Shown: piece by piece, positions 1 to 10,870 of the stretch
Layout of the letters: each line of letters begins with the position of its first letter
Numbering within the stretch: the first letter of the stretch is position 1
Origin: Odobenus rosmarus divergens
Taxonomy: Eukaryota; Chordata; Mammalia; Carnivora; Odobenidae
Direction: 5' to 3'
NCBI RefSeq assembly: GCF_000321225.1
Contig: NW_004450276.1
Location: forward strand, 6,389,605-6,453,604
DNA length: 64,000 bases
Program-made: the position numbers and the translations under genes
Notes under the pieces: generated by a model
Databases searched by the model: none
The model's input: the letters and a program-made list of their open reading frames with translations, nothing else
Told to the model about the DNA's origin: nothing

Positions 1-459
1 ATACAAATATCATTGCAGAGGGACTGTCAGAGTTATGGAAATGAAAAATACTTACGCTTTCAAATAACTTTCCCATCTGTTTTGGCAGTTTATCTTCCCT
101 CTACCAAACCATGAGATAGCTTACATGGAGAAAATCAGGTACAGGAAGCTTTCAAACTTGCCCCGAACCATAGAGCTTGTTAGGTATGAAGTAAGTGCTC
201 TTGGCTCCCAAACTTGGCCTTCTTTTCTATGGAACATGCCGTAAATCAAATGCCAGACAGTGGATCTGAAGGGAAGAGGGAAGGAATTTGAGGTTGTTTT
301 TTTTTTTAACCCTGCTGAAGTGAAATCTAAAAAAAACCCAAAACAACAACAACAAAACCAAAACACCTTACAATTTTCAAGCCCATGTAAGTAACAGGAT
401 TATCATGTAGTTAGCATTTAGTGCAATTTATGAAACTTGAGGGAAGAATAATATGAAAA
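1..459. other. Non-coding stretch, no feature recognised
   Basis: AT-rich DNA with a T-run near 298-307 and an A-rich patch near 330-362. The short minus-strand frame here reads through these low-complexity runs (a Cys/Phe-rich peptide), so I do not call it a gene. Confidence 0.5.
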
Positions 460-957
460 GGTAGCAAGACAACATGGACAGACTTCAAGGGCATTATGCT
501 TAGTGAAATAGTTCATGCAGAGAAAGACAAATATTGCGAGATCTCACTTACATATGGAATCTAAAAACAAAAAGAGAAGAAACAAATAACTAAGCTCGTA
601 AATAGAGAACAAAGTGGTAGTTGCCAGAGGTTGGGGTTAGGGGCCAAAATAGATGAAGGGGGTCAGAGAGTATAAACTTCCAGCTATAAAATAAATAAGT
701 CCTGGGGATGTAATATACAACATGACAACTATAGTTAATCATACTATATTGCATATTTGAAACGTGCTAAGAGAGTAAATCTTAGAAGTTTTCATCACAC
801 ACACAAATCTGTAACTGTGTGTGGTGATGGATGTTAACTAGACTTATGGTGATCATTTTATTTCACAGTATATCAATATTGAATCATTATGTTCTACACC
901 TGAAACTAATGTAATGTATGTCAATTATACCTCAATTTAAAATAAGAAGAAAAGGGA
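460..957 (+). mobile_element. L1 LINE 3' end (L1MA-like), 5'-truncated
   Basis: The order of landmarks is that of an L1 3' UTR. First comes 'cattatgcttagtgaaat', then a 'gatctcacttacatatggaat' type segment, a G-rich 'gttgccagaggttgggg', 'cctgaaactaatgtaatgta', and an A-rich end after 'acctcaatttaaaat'. Only the last ~500 bp of the element is present and no open frame survives. The subfamily is assigned from memory. Confidence 0.75.
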
Positions 958-1080
958 GTAGGAGAGGTAGAAATGACTTAAGATAAAACATTTGTATAGT
1001 TAGCAAATAGTCCTGGGGTCTGAAAGAAAACTGATGGGCCTTTAAAGAAGATAGGGCAGAAGACTCATTGTTTCAGTTAA

Positions 1081-1430
1081 CTAAGTTACTGAAGTTACAA
1101 GCCACCCCCAAATTTAGTGGCTTAAACAAAGGCCGTTTTATTTGCTCACAATTCTTTGGGTTGGGAATTCAGTCTGGACTCAATGAGGATGGCTCTTCTC
1201 TGCTCCATTCTTGACTGGGGTACCTCAACTGGTGCTGGAGATCCAGAGTGGCCTCATCCACATGTCTGGTTCCCCTCCACCTGCCTCTTCTCTTTCTTTC
1301 CCTCCCCCTCCTTGTGGTCTCACATAATTCAGTAGCCTAACTCAAGCCTTTTTACATGGTGGCTGTCTTCCAAGGGGGTGAAAGGGATCATACAAACATT
1401 ACTCCCCCTATATTCTGTTGGTCAAAGCAA
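1081..1430 (-). mobile_element. Degraded LTR-like repeat, probably MaLR class
   Basis: The segment starts with 'atttagtggcttaaacaaa', followed by 'tttgctcacaattctttggg' and ends around 'tctgttggtcaaagcaagtc'. This is the pattern of a common ancient mammalian repeat read in reverse. The same family appears to recur near 62.7-63.2 kb. Class and orientation are inferred from memory of the family and are uncertain. Confidence 0.4.
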
Positions 1431-1439
1431 GTCAGAGGA

Positions 1440-1795
1440 CCAGCATGAATTCAAGAGATTGAGAAAGAGATCCCACTCTTGATGGGAGAATGGTACAGGC
1501 ATATTGCAAAATAGATGTCGTTATGCTGAGTTGAAGAAGGCTGACACAAAAGAGTACATCCTGTGTGATTCTTTTTATTTGAAATTCTGGAAAAGGTAAA
1601 GTAATCTAGAGTGATAGAAAACAGCACGTCACTGGTTGCCTGGGGCTGGAGGGTGGAGATTGACAGCAAAAGGGCATGAGGGAAGCTGGTGGGGTGATAG
1701 ATATGTTCGTACCTTGATTGTGGTGGTGTACACATAGGTGTATACATTTGTCAAAATGTGTGCATTTTATTATAATTATTAGGTAAATTATTTTT
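1440..1795 (+). mobile_element. Older L1 3' end fragment
   Basis: It contains 'ttgcctggggctggaggg' followed by 'ggggtgatagatatgttc', 'cttgattgtggtggtg' and 'tgtcaaaatgtg', the usual 3' UTR order of ancient L1M elements. It is more diverged than the L1 at 460-957. No coding remains. Confidence 0.65.
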
Positions 1796-1867
1796 TTAAA
1801 GGGTAGAAAATAGGAAGTAGAAGGGACTGTTGTGATTATCCTCAGAAATAATCTACTGTACATAAAA

Positions 1868-2045
1868 ACTTAGATCTGAAAGAACCTTTGAATATCATCT
1901 GGTCCAGTGTCTTCATTTTACAGATAAAGGCAAGTGAGGCCCAGAAAGAGGAACTTGCCAAAGGATACTCTGCTAGTTAGTGACAAAACCAGGATTGGAA
2001 CCCAGACTCTGACCACAGGCTTCCTGTCACTTCTCCCACAGCCTC
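1868..2045. repeat. Ancient SINE-like/MIR-related fragment
   Basis: The core 'cattttacagataaaggcaa', then 'gaggcccagaaagagg' and 'aacccagactctgacc' matches the common ancient core of mammalian SINE relics. It is too diverged to name a family. Confidence 0.35.
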
Positions 2046-2977
2046 TTAGAAGGTTGGGGAAAAGGATGCCCTGAGCCTGTGTTTTCCTGAGATTCACTTA
2101 CTTGTGGGTAGATCTGGAAATGAGGGCTGGACCACGAGAGCTGTCAATATCCCTTAGTGCTCTAGAAGTGTCTAGAGTCCAGTAATCAGCGTGAAAAGTC
2201 CAGAGCAAGGGTTCTGGGCTCTGTTTCTAGTTCTGAGAGACTATGGACAAGTTCCTGTAGCTATTCCATAAGTCACTGTGTAAAATAAAGGTGGATGGAG
2301 CAATATTTATAAATAGAACTGAACACTGTGGGGTGGTGGTGGGGGGATTATGTCACAGCACCTGTTGTCTGCGTTGTTATCTTTGGGTTATCTAAGAGGA
2401 TATTGGTGGGAAAGGACAAGGAGAGCTATGGAACTATTGAAACATTATTATTTACTTAGGTTTTTCTAAATTAACAAGCTCACCTTTCAGGCTGAAGTAA
2501 TAATTATTGCTAGCTTTCATAAAGTGCTCCATAGAGGAAGATAGAGTTGAAATAATAATACATAGTATTGCAACTTATAGTAATATGCAAACATCAAAAT
2601 ATATTTAGAAAATTTGAAAAGTGAATATAGTCCATTCTCTATCTTTAGTATACTGTCTTTACCCAGAAAAAAATGAATTTGAACCTTGTCCAAAGTGTCC
2701 CAGACATTGATCAGATGTGTTCATCTGATAATGCCCTGTATTATTAAGTAATACCCTGCTGATTTTGGGCAATTATGCAGAGAACTGTGGACTTCAACTA
2801 TGGATGGAGTCTGGACTTATCACTAACATAAAGTCACTTTTGAAATTAGTTACCAAAATACTAAAAAAATGAATGATTCAACAACAAAAGCTTTTTTTTT
2901 TCAAAACATCACTCTGATAGATTTCTGAAGCTTGGGTTTTTCTTCATTTTAGTTTTGGATGGTTGTTATTTCCCCAA
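2046..2977. other. Unique AT-rich non-coding DNA
   Basis: I see no gene or recognisable repeat. There is a G-rich patch at 2329-2347. Confidence 0.4.
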
Positions 2978-2997
2978 TTTTCTAATACCTGTATCTT

Positions 2998-3418
2998 TTT
3001 TTAGGTGTTTTATTTTTTATTTTATTTTAATTCCAGTGTAGTTCACATACAGTGTTATATTAGTTTCAAGTGTACAATATAGTGATTCATCGTACATCAC
3101 CTAGTGCTCATCAAGATAAGTTTACTTTTAATCCCCTTCACCTATTTCACCCATCCCCCCCCACCTCCCCTCTGGTAACCATCTGTTTGTTCTTTATAGT
3201 TAAGAATCTGTTTTTTGGTTTGTCTCCCTTTCCCGCCCCCCCTTTGTTCTCTGTTTTGTTTCTTAAATTCCACATATGAGTGAAATCATATGGTATTTGT
3301 CTTTCTCTGACTGGCGTATTTTGCTTAGCATTATATTCTCTAGCTCCATCCATCTCTAGCTCCATCCATGTTGTTGCAAATGGCAAGATTTCATTTTTTT
3401 ATGACTGAATAATATTCC

Positions 3419-3450
<32 letters not shown>

Positions 3451-3515
3451 CACATTCCATGAGCATGGAATGCCTTTCCATTTCTTTATGTCTTCCTTAA
3501 TTTCTTTCATCAATG
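2998..3515 (-). mobile_element. Internally deleted L1 insertion with 20-bp TSD
   Basis: TTTTCTAATACCTGTATCTT (2978-2997) and TTTTCTAATACCTATGTCTT (3516-3535) match at 18 of 20 positions and flank the element as target-site duplications. On the minus strand the element begins with an ORF2-like piece (around 'cattccatgctcatgg', ~3455-3515). It then crosses a TA microsatellite (3418-3450) and continues with the L1 3' end ('atgctaagcaaaatac', 'ttcactcatatgtggaat') down to an A-rich tail. Most of ORF2's 3' half is missing. Dead copy. Confidence 0.8.
3418..3452. repeat. (TA)n microsatellite at an L1 deletion junction
   Basis: Two runs of TA separated by a C sit exactly where the ORF2-like part of the L1 joins its 3' end. 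Confidence 0.85.
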
Positions 3516-3951
3516 TTTTCTAATACCTATGTCTTAAAAATTACTATATGGTAAGCATTTTATTAAATAAAGGGACACTGCTTTGTGTCTTGAAATTGAG
3601 ATTTCTGTCTCAAAGCTGCTGATTGGAAGGAGCCTGTTCTTTCACAAACTTGAAATGCAGTTTCAGAATAACTCTCCTGGCCCAACACTAATGCCAGGTG
3701 GAAAGTGAGGCATTTATGCAAACAATTCAAACCAAAGAAATTTACTCTTGTTTGGATTACCTCAGCTGGGCGGTGCTTCGGTTCTGAATTGATTCCCCTT
3801 GGATTAAGTTGGGTTAAAGAGGGCAAAGCAATGGGATATAAGGAAATTAGCCCAGGGTCTCTTAGAGTTTAACCTTCAGCAATCCTATAAAACTTACCTT
3901 GACCTAAGCCAGATATTCTTAACCAAAAACCTCTTTAAAAGTTACATTTCC

Positions 3952-4142
3952 GGGGGTGCCAGGGTGGCTCAGTCGGTTAAACGTCTGCCTTCTGCTCAAG
4001 TCATGATCCTGGGGTCCTGTGATCCAGGCCCGTGTTGGGCTCCCTGCTGCAGGGAACCTGCTTCTCCCTCTCCCTCTGCCCCTCTTCCCTGCTTGTGTTC
4101 TCTCTGTCTCTTTCTCAAATAAATAAATAAAATCTTTTAAAA
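3952..4142 (+). mobile_element. CanSINE (tRNA-Lys-derived), full length
   Basis: The tRNA-like head 'gtgccagggtggctcagtcg' with A- and B-box remnants is followed by a CT-rich body and an AAATAAATAAATAAAATC tail. The 15-bp perfect TSD AAAAGTTACATTTCC lies at 3937-3951 and 4143-4157. A perfect TSD means a fairly young insertion. Confidence 0.93.
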
Positions 4143-4157
4143 AAAAGTTACATTTCC

Positions 4158-5434
4158 ATTCCATGGCTGCCATGTTTTGAAATATCTGGACTACACAACA
4201 TGTAGTATTTATTATACATAACCTTCGTAAGCCTTTACTCAGATATGTGGCACCCATTTTCTTAAGTTTTTATCAGTAGCATTGGGAAGCCCGAACAGAC
4301 TTCTGGTACTACCTCAGGAACTCAGAAACCCAACATGACATGAAACTCACAAGGAGGATGAACCAGGACTTTTAGGTCTACATCCCTGCCAACCTGACTC
4401 TCACTTCCCACCACCACTGCTGTCCTTCTGGAATTGATGGTTGTTTTAATTGCCTCCTATTCATACCATTGGTGAGGGAGGGATTACCACCCTAGAGTTT
4501 TGGGGAACGCCAAACACACATCTGACATTGGAGAGATGAAATTGACAGCAATTTATTCGTGATCTATACTGACGGCCACGGGAGAGGAGGGCACCACATA
4601 CAGGGCCAGTCTGCACTGGGGAACAGAATGAACAACCAGGAGCCGTTGGGGGCAAACTTATTTGTGGTATCAAGAGGGTGGGGTGCCCCTGGTTCCCATG
4701 GGAGGAGGTTTTTGGCTTGTTTGAATTTCGAGGGCTGGGAGGGAACTGAAACCCACTACTCAGGGATAAACAGGAATGGCACCTGATCTGTTTGATAGGG
4801 AGGGTTGTTTGGCCAGAGAACCTTATCCTCTGGAGCAGAGTAGGGAGGGGAACTTGCATTTAGGCCATTCACAATTTCCCAGTTTTCCCTAGATATCAAG
4901 ACATAAATAAGATCGGACCTTACTTTTAAACCTTATGCCACAATAGTAAAGTCAGGACGTTATTTCTAGATCACTGTCTGTAATACCCTCTTAAAACTGG
5001 GAGAAAAAAAAAGAGTGAGGCAAAGGATGCAGGCCACACCTTTCTAGTTAATACTTTCAATTAGTCACATAGCAAATGTTTACTGGATATCTTTGTGTGC
5101 CTAGACTAGGCATGGTGACTAACAGGTGAATGGAACACGGTCCCTATACGGAAAGAGGCGAATGGAACAGAAATGGAGGTTCTAAGCAGATGGTCAAAAT
5201 ACAGAGGAACAGGATCTGTGCATGTGCTGCACGAGCACTGAGATGGGAGCAGTTCTTCCAGTCTGGACACAGTGGAAGGCTCCACAAGGATGAGGGGCAG
5301 TGGCCCCTGAGCTGGCCTTAAAGGATGAAGAGGAGTTGGCCAGTCAGAGAGGGCAGAGATGAGAGCATCAGATGAGAGGGATCAGCATGACCAAAGGTGG
5401 AAATGGTCACAATGTGCCAAAATAAAATAAAAAC
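4158..5434. other. Non-coding, partly ancient-repeat-like
   Basis: No gene is recognised. The part around 5185-5410 (with 'cttaaaggatgaagaggagt' and 'gagggatcagcatgaccaaa') resembles a widespread ancient mammalian repeat of uncertain class. A 132-codon minus frame (4461-4859) has no recognisable domain and is not called. Confidence 0.35.
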
Positions 5435-5503
5435 AGAAGAGGCAAACCATAAGAGACTCTTAACTATAGAGAACAAATTGAAGGTTGCTGGAGGGGAGGA
5501 AGG

Positions 5504-5552
<49 letters not shown>

Positions 5553-5755
5553 GGATGTGCTAAATGGGGGATGGGCATTAAGGAGGGCACTTGTGATGAG
5601 CACTGGGTGTTATACGTAAGTGATGAATCACTAAATTCTCCTGAAACTAATATTACACTGTATGTTAACTAATTTGAATTTAAATAAAATCTTAGAAGAA
5701 AAAAATAATTAAAAAAATGAAAATAAAGAAATAAAATGATGAGAAAAAAATAAAT
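5435..5755 (+). mobile_element. Carnivore L1 3' end with G(47) tract
   Basis: 'aaccataagagactcttaac' starts the 3' UTR segment. 'gatgggcattaaggagggca', 'gagcactgggtgttatac' and 'tgtatgttaactaatttgaa' follow, ending in an A-rich tail. The 3' UTR polypurine tract has become an uninterrupted run of G at 5505-5551. A related 3' end lies at 39068-39465. Confidence 0.88.
5505..5551 (+). repeat. Homopolymer G(47)
   Basis: Forty-seven consecutive G inside the polypurine tract of an L1 3' UTR. It is either a real expansion with strong quadruplex potential or an assembly artefact. Confidence 0.9.
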
Positions 5756-6529
5756 GAGTGTCAGGTAGTCCAGCAAGGGTTGAGGATGGGGGAGCCTATG
5801 TGGTTAGCACGGGAATGGGGGTGGGGATTGACACCGTGTCAGAGAGGGCACCCTGGAATCATCAGGAATATTGTGCCAGGAAGGCTGCCCTGGGAGCTTC
5901 TGCTTCCCTCACTCCTACCCCCTACATTTGCCTCCAGTTCTTTCTCTCCCAGGCATCTTCTCAAATTGGCAGAATCAGACTCTGCCCTTATATTAATGGG
6001 GGCAGGGGTGAAGGAGGGAGCAGGGGGAGATGAGAGAGATGAGAGGAGATGAGAACAGAGTGCTAAGGGGGCTGAGGAAATGACAAGAATAAACTTCACT
6101 CTCGCGACCCTCTTCCCAAAGGCTGCCTTAGAATACATGAGTAAAATATTATACCCATCACTGAACCAGCCAAAGGCCCCAGCCACAGGCCAGATGGCTG
6201 GGCACTGCCCAGCGTTTGTCACAAGTGCTCAGATCTCCTGACCTCTTATCTCCTCTTACTCCTTCTCTCCTGCTCCTTCTCCCCTGGGGCAAGACCATCA
6301 ACTCTATAAAAGCCACAAACTTCTCTAGACACTGAGAAGGAAGGAACTAGCAGCTGGTTTTCCTGAAGTAGAAATAGGGGAGAGTGAGTTAAAGATATTT
6401 TATGTAGTTCAGAAACACTGCCATCAGTGTTCCTACCTTGGACGGGTAGATCTTTGAGCTGTACTTATTTTCTTATACAATCTTCTGCCTTCACCTGTGC
6501 TGATCTCTTAGATTAGAAATTGCGTCTTC
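5756..6529. other. Unique non-coding DNA
   Basis: No gene is recognised. There is a purine-rich patch at 5998-6060. A 127-codon minus frame (5839-6222) spans it and lacks any recognisable domain. Confidence 0.4.
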
Positions 6530-6830
6530 CTCCTCTCTTCTTATGTTCTTTTCTGGAAAACTCCTACTCATCTTTCAAAACCTAGTTCAAAAGTCACCTC
6601 CTCCGAGAAGCCTCTCTGGGTAAGCTAGTTGCTACCACTTTGGGGCTTCTTTAGCAGCTATTTTACACTTTTTAAAAACACTGAACACATTGATTAAAAT
6701 TCTGTTTGCATGCATTTCCTTCACTCTTATCTGAATTCCTGAGACATCTTTGTTTCCATAGCAGCCCCCAATGGCAGACACGTAGTAGGTATTCAGTAAC
6801 ACTTGAATGAATAAAAGGGGATGAAAGCCA
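6530..6830 (-). mobile_element. L2 LINE fragment
   Basis: 'aaaagtcacctcctccgaga' then 'agcctctctggg' is the hallmark of L2 3' ends in reverse. 'ggcagacacgtagtaggtat' and 'cacttgaatgaat' toward 6830 are the other typical L2 end. Ancient and diverged. Confidence 0.6.
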
Positions 6831-7452
6831 AAGAAAACACTTATAAAATTATACTTATGGATCAAGCTTCCAACTACCAATTACAGAAAACAGTACAGAA
6901 AAAGATGCTAAATGCCACCTGAGGATACCATCAGCAAAATCCTGAGAGAGGAGACTTTAGGACAAACGACCCAGTTTTTTGAAAAATAAGTTGCAAGTGT
7001 TGGGGGGAAAGAGAGATGGAGGAGGACCGATAATTTAAAAGAGACTTAGAAGATCTGTCAGTCAATTGCAAAGCATGGACTTTATTTGGATCTTGATTTT
7101 TAAAAATATTAAATTATGACATGTGTGAGACTTTGGAAATTTGATCATTGACTAGATATTTGATGACTTTAAGGGCTGACTATTGTTTTAGATGTGAGAA
7201 TAGTGTTGTGTTTATTTGGAAAGAGAGTAGACTATACTTTAGAGATAAGTACTGAAATGTTTATAGGTGAGATTATATAATGTCTGGAATTGCTTCAAAA
7301 TACTATAGGTGGGAGGAAGTGGATGACAGTGTGAATGGGGCAGGGTTGGCCATGGGGTCGGTGGTTGCGGAGGCTGAGCAATGGGCACAGAAAGAATCAC
7401 CATATACATATTTTTATGTATGCTTGAAATTTTTATTGCATTGTTTACAAAT
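6831..7452. other. Unique AT-rich non-coding DNA
   Basis: No gene or repeat recognised. Confidence 0.4.
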
Positions 7453-7463
7453 AATAGAAAGTT

Positions 7464-7665
7464 ATTTATTTATTTTTAACGATTTTATTTATTTGACACA
7501 GAGAGAGCGACAGCGAGAGAGGGAACACAAGCAGGGGGAGTGGAAGAAGGAGAAGCAGGCTTCCTGCGTAATAGGGAGCCAGATGCGGGGCTCGATCCCA
7601 GGATCCTGGGATCATGACCTGAGCTGAAGGCAGACGCTTAACGACTGAGCCACCCAGGCGCCCCT
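7464..7665 (-). mobile_element. CanSINE, full length, reverse orientation
   Basis: It reads tail to head on the plus strand: 'gattttatttatttgacaca', then a GA-rich body, then 'tgagccacccaggcgccc'. TSDs AATAGAAAGTT (7453-7463) and AATGGAAAGTT (7666-7676) differ at one base. Confidence 0.92.
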
Positions 7666-7726
7666 AATGGAAAGTTTTTTTAAAACCTTATGTTTCACAT
7701 TCACATTTTATGGTACAATAACTATT

Positions 7727-7900
7727 TAATTTATTTATTTATTTTAAAAGATTTTATTTATTTGTTTGTTTGTTTATTTATTTAGAGAGCCGGGGGTGGG
7801 CAGAGAGAATCTCAGATGGACTTGGCCCTAAGCATGGAGTGAGGAGCCCCTAACCTGAGCTGAAATCAAGAGTCAGATGCTTAACTGACTGAGCCACAGA
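7727..7900 (-). mobile_element. Older, degraded CanSINE, reverse orientation
   Basis: It has a TTTA/TTTG-rich tail (7727-7783), a shortened body and the head remnant 'gcttaactgactgagccaca'. It is clearly more diverged than the copies around it, and a TSD is not obvious. Confidence 0.75.
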
Positions 7901-8027
7901 ATTAAAATGATTATTTCTCATCTCGATGTGAAAAGTTTTAAAATTTAATGCATGCATATGTGTGCTTTTATTATTTATTTGTGCTAGAATATTTTCCAAA
8001 GGAACGTCTTTATTTAACAAAATATGA

Positions 8028-8225
8028 GAGGCACCTGGGTATCTCAGTCGGTTAAGCATCTGATCCTTGGTTTTGGCTCAGGTCCTGATCTCGTGGGTTG
8101 TAAGACTGAGCCCCACATTGGGCTCTGTGCTCAGCGGGAGTCTGTTTAAGATTCTCGCTCCCTCTTCCTCTTCCCCTTCCCTACCCCTTTCAAATAAATA
8201 AACAAATCTTTAAAAAATTAAAAAT
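8028..8225 (+). mobile_element. Older CanSINE, plus orientation
   Basis: The head is 'ggcacctgggtatctcagtc'. The body contains 'gtttaagattctcgctccct', which marks an older CanSINE subfamily, and the tail is CAAATAAATAAACAAATC. It lies head-to-head with the copy at 7727-7900. Confidence 0.85.
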
Positions 8226-8694
8226 TAAAAAATAAGTAAAACCAATTAGAAAATAGAGTCTTTATATTTAGAAATTCACTCTTCTAGCCAATTTGTAGAA
8301 ATACACATTTTTTCAAAGGGCTATCTATAGTAGTAATTAGCCAAATCTATCAACTAGTAAGCTAAAGTATTTTAATATTATTACCAGTTGCAGACAGTTT
8401 TTAGTTGCCAAGCAAATTTGGGAAAATGTTTTCCAAGCAGAGTCACCAACAACATTAGCAGTAAGTAGATTTTGAAGTTTGTTCACTTCCACAAAGTCCA
8501 AAGTTCCATGAGTTAAACAGTGAGTTTCCAAGGGTGCTTATCGCTGTGGTTAAACAAGGCGTGGTGATACTCACATAAGCAGTGCTTTTGAAAAAACATA
8601 AACTTCATTTAATCAGTTTGTACAAGATTGGTTACTTAGAATATTTTATCATCTGTATCTTCAACTTAACATTGCCTTAGATTTTTTTATGATA
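8226..8694. other. Unique AT-rich non-coding DNA
   Basis: No gene or repeat recognised. Confidence 0.4.
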
Positions 8695-8709
8695 AATATC
8701 TTCTAAAAT

Positions 8710-8712
<3 letters not shown>

Positions 8713-8752
<40 letters not shown>

Positions 8753-8951
8753 TAAAGATTTTATTTATTTATTTGACAGAGAGAGAGAGACAGTGAGAGA
8801 GGGAACACAAGCAGGGGGAGTGGGAGAGGGAGAAGCAGGCTTCTTGCCGAGCAGGGAGCCCAATGCGGGGCTCGATCCCAGGACCCTGGGATCTGGGATC
8901 ATGACCTGAGCCGAAGGCAGATGCTTAACGACTGAGCCACCCAGGTGCCCC
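8713..8951 (-). mobile_element. CanSINE with expanded (TTTA)n tail
   Basis: 18-bp TSDs AATATCTTCTAAAATTTA (8695-8712) and AATATCTTCCAAAATTTA (8952-8969) differ at one base. The tail has grown into about twelve TTTA units at 8709-8755. The head contains a 7-bp tandem duplication (TGGGATC twice, near 8887-8900). Confidence 0.94.
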
Positions 8952-8969
8952 AATATCTTCCAAAATTTA

Positions 8970-9284
8970 AAGATTATGTATCAAAACTTGTATTTTCTTT
9001 TGTCAGACTTGCCCAACGTAATCTGAGGATGAGGGGTCATTATCCAGCACCACCCCCAACCCGGAACTCTCACCCTGTGATACATGGACACTAAATCAGT
9101 TGGTCCTTGGAACTGATGGTTGCCATTGAATGTGTACATTTAATTGATAATAGCAATGTTATATATAAAAATTTAATTAAAATATTTCTGTTTAATTAAA
9201 AATATTTCTTTTAAATGTATCTGAGATATTTTTAAAGGTATGTCTGAGTGTTGCTGTATAACTGGAAGTAGGGATGGAGCGTAA
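8970..9284. other. Unique non-coding DNA
   Basis: No feature recognised. Short AT-rich repeats of 'aatatttct' type occur near 9180-9210. Confidence 0.35.
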
Positions 9285-9480
9285 GAACCAACCTTTATTG
9301 AAAGTCTACTATGACAGCTAACATGCTAAGTACTTTTCAGATGTGGTTTCATTTACTTCTCCCAATCAACAGTCAAGAACAATTTTACTATTTCCACTTT
9401 GCAGATGAGGTAAATAGGGCTCAGAGAAGATAAGAAACTTGTCCAAGGTCACAGAACTTGTAAGCAGGGGAGCAGGGAGA
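9285..9480 (-). repeat. MIR element fragment
   Basis: It reads 'aacctttattgaaagtctac', then 'aacatgctaagtactttt', 'ccactttgcagatgaggtaa' and 'cttgtccaaggtcacagaac'. This is the MIR core in reverse complement. Confidence 0.75.
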
Positions 9481-10220
9481 TGAGTATTGGTTACCCTGGT
9501 TTATACTCTTTTCCCTTGTGCTCTGTTTATTTATTTTCTCCTCAAGATTGTGAGCCTCTCAAGAATAGTCTTTCCTTAGTCTTTGGGGCCTTCATGATTT
9601 CTTGACCCAAGTGGATGTGTAATAAATATTTCTTAGATAATCTCAGCAAATCATTCAAGTGTCAGAGTTGTATAGCTGTAACCTCCTTAGGCCCAGAGCT
9701 GAAGGTTCTTTGCCCACATTTCCCAAGCTTACCTTTGGGCTTGACTATGTACGATTATCCAATAACCACTTAAGAAAAATATTTGAGAACACAGCTGGAG
9801 GCATAAAACTACACAGAGAGAAAGTGGGGAAAGGAATGATGCCAAAGACCAAGGTCAAGCTTGAGAAAAAGTGATCTAAATTTGGAAAATGACAAACCAA
9901 CCAGAAAGGTTGATACAGCTTGGGCTTCACTATTCATTCAGTCTTGCTTAAGGACAAGTGGAGAAATTAACAACCCATGGATGAAAATTTCTGGAACACT
10001 GCGATTAAGTCAAAACACCTGAGTTTCTGGAAGACAGAGTTTTCAGAGCTAAAAATACAACCAGACCACTCCTTGAACTCCCTTCCCCCAGCCCATGGCT
10101 GTCTGCTGGACTTTCTCTGGCCATAAAGGAGTATTTCCCTGATGTGGCCTCATCCATGGTATCAGTGCAACCTCATCAGAAATGAGGCATCCAATTCAAA
10201 CTGCCTTATGATTTGATAAG
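9481..10220. other. Unique non-coding DNA
   Basis: No gene recognised. Small frames at 9659-9874 (plus) and 9745-9930 (minus) have no recognisable domain. Confidence 0.35.
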
Positions 10221-10716
10221 TATAATGGTTAATTTTATGTATCAACTTGACTGGGCCATGGGGTGCCCAGATATTTGGTTAAACATTAGTTGCGTGTGTC
10301 TATGAGGGTGTTTCTAGATTAGCATTTGAATCTGTAGACTGAGTAAAGCAAATGGCCTTCCCCAGTATGAGTGGGCCTCATCCAATCCACTGAAGGCCTG
10401 AATAGAACAAAAAGGCAGGGGAAGAAAGAATGTATGACAGACATTGACTAACTGTCCTTGAGCTGGGACATTGGTTTTTTCCTGCCTTCAGATTTGGAAT
10501 CAGACTGGAACTATACCATTGGCTCTCCTGGGCACCCTGCTTGCAGACTGTGGATCATGGGACTTTTCAACCTGCATAATTGTGTGAGCCAATTAGTTAT
10601 GACGAATCTCCATGCTCCTCCCCCAACCCTGCCATCTCTTCATCTCTGTCTCTGTCTCTCTCTCTGTATATATCCTATTGGTTCTATTTTTTTGGATAAC
10701 CCAGATTACTACAACA
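10221..10716 (+). mobile_element. Solo LTR-like repeat, probably MaLR class
   Basis: It begins with 'aatggttaattttatgtatc' and 'aacttgactgggccatgggg'. Mid-element it has 'gggcctcatccaatccactg', and it ends with 'tattggttcta' and 'ccagattactacaaca'. The reverse complement of the same family is at 63372-63820. Its length (~500 bp) and 'actacaaca' end suggest a MaLR-type LTR. I assign the subfamily only loosely. Confidence 0.6.
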
Positions 10717-10739
10717 GGTGAGATGTTAAATAATAGCTA

Positions 10740-10870
10740 ATGATATTTATCTATCACTTATTTTATGTATGTCCAATGTTTGCCAGGGGCAGTACTAAAT
10801 ATTTTACACAAGCTTTCTGATTTAATCCTCAGAGAACCAATTGATGACACTAAAGCTCAGGGAGCTGTGA
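10740..10870 (-). repeat. MIR fragment
   Basis: 'gccaggggcagtactaaata', then 'gatttaatcctcagagaacc' and 'actaaagctcagg' follow the reverse MIR core. Confidence 0.6.

Noticed and set aside
5318..5672. Poly-Pro (minus) and poly-Gly (plus) frames
   Set aside because: Produced by the G(47) homopolymer.
10221..10716. Endogenous retrovirus with internal genes
   Set aside because: Only LTR-like segments are seen here and at 13943, 48013, 62730 and 63372; no gag, pol or env coding remains next to any of them.
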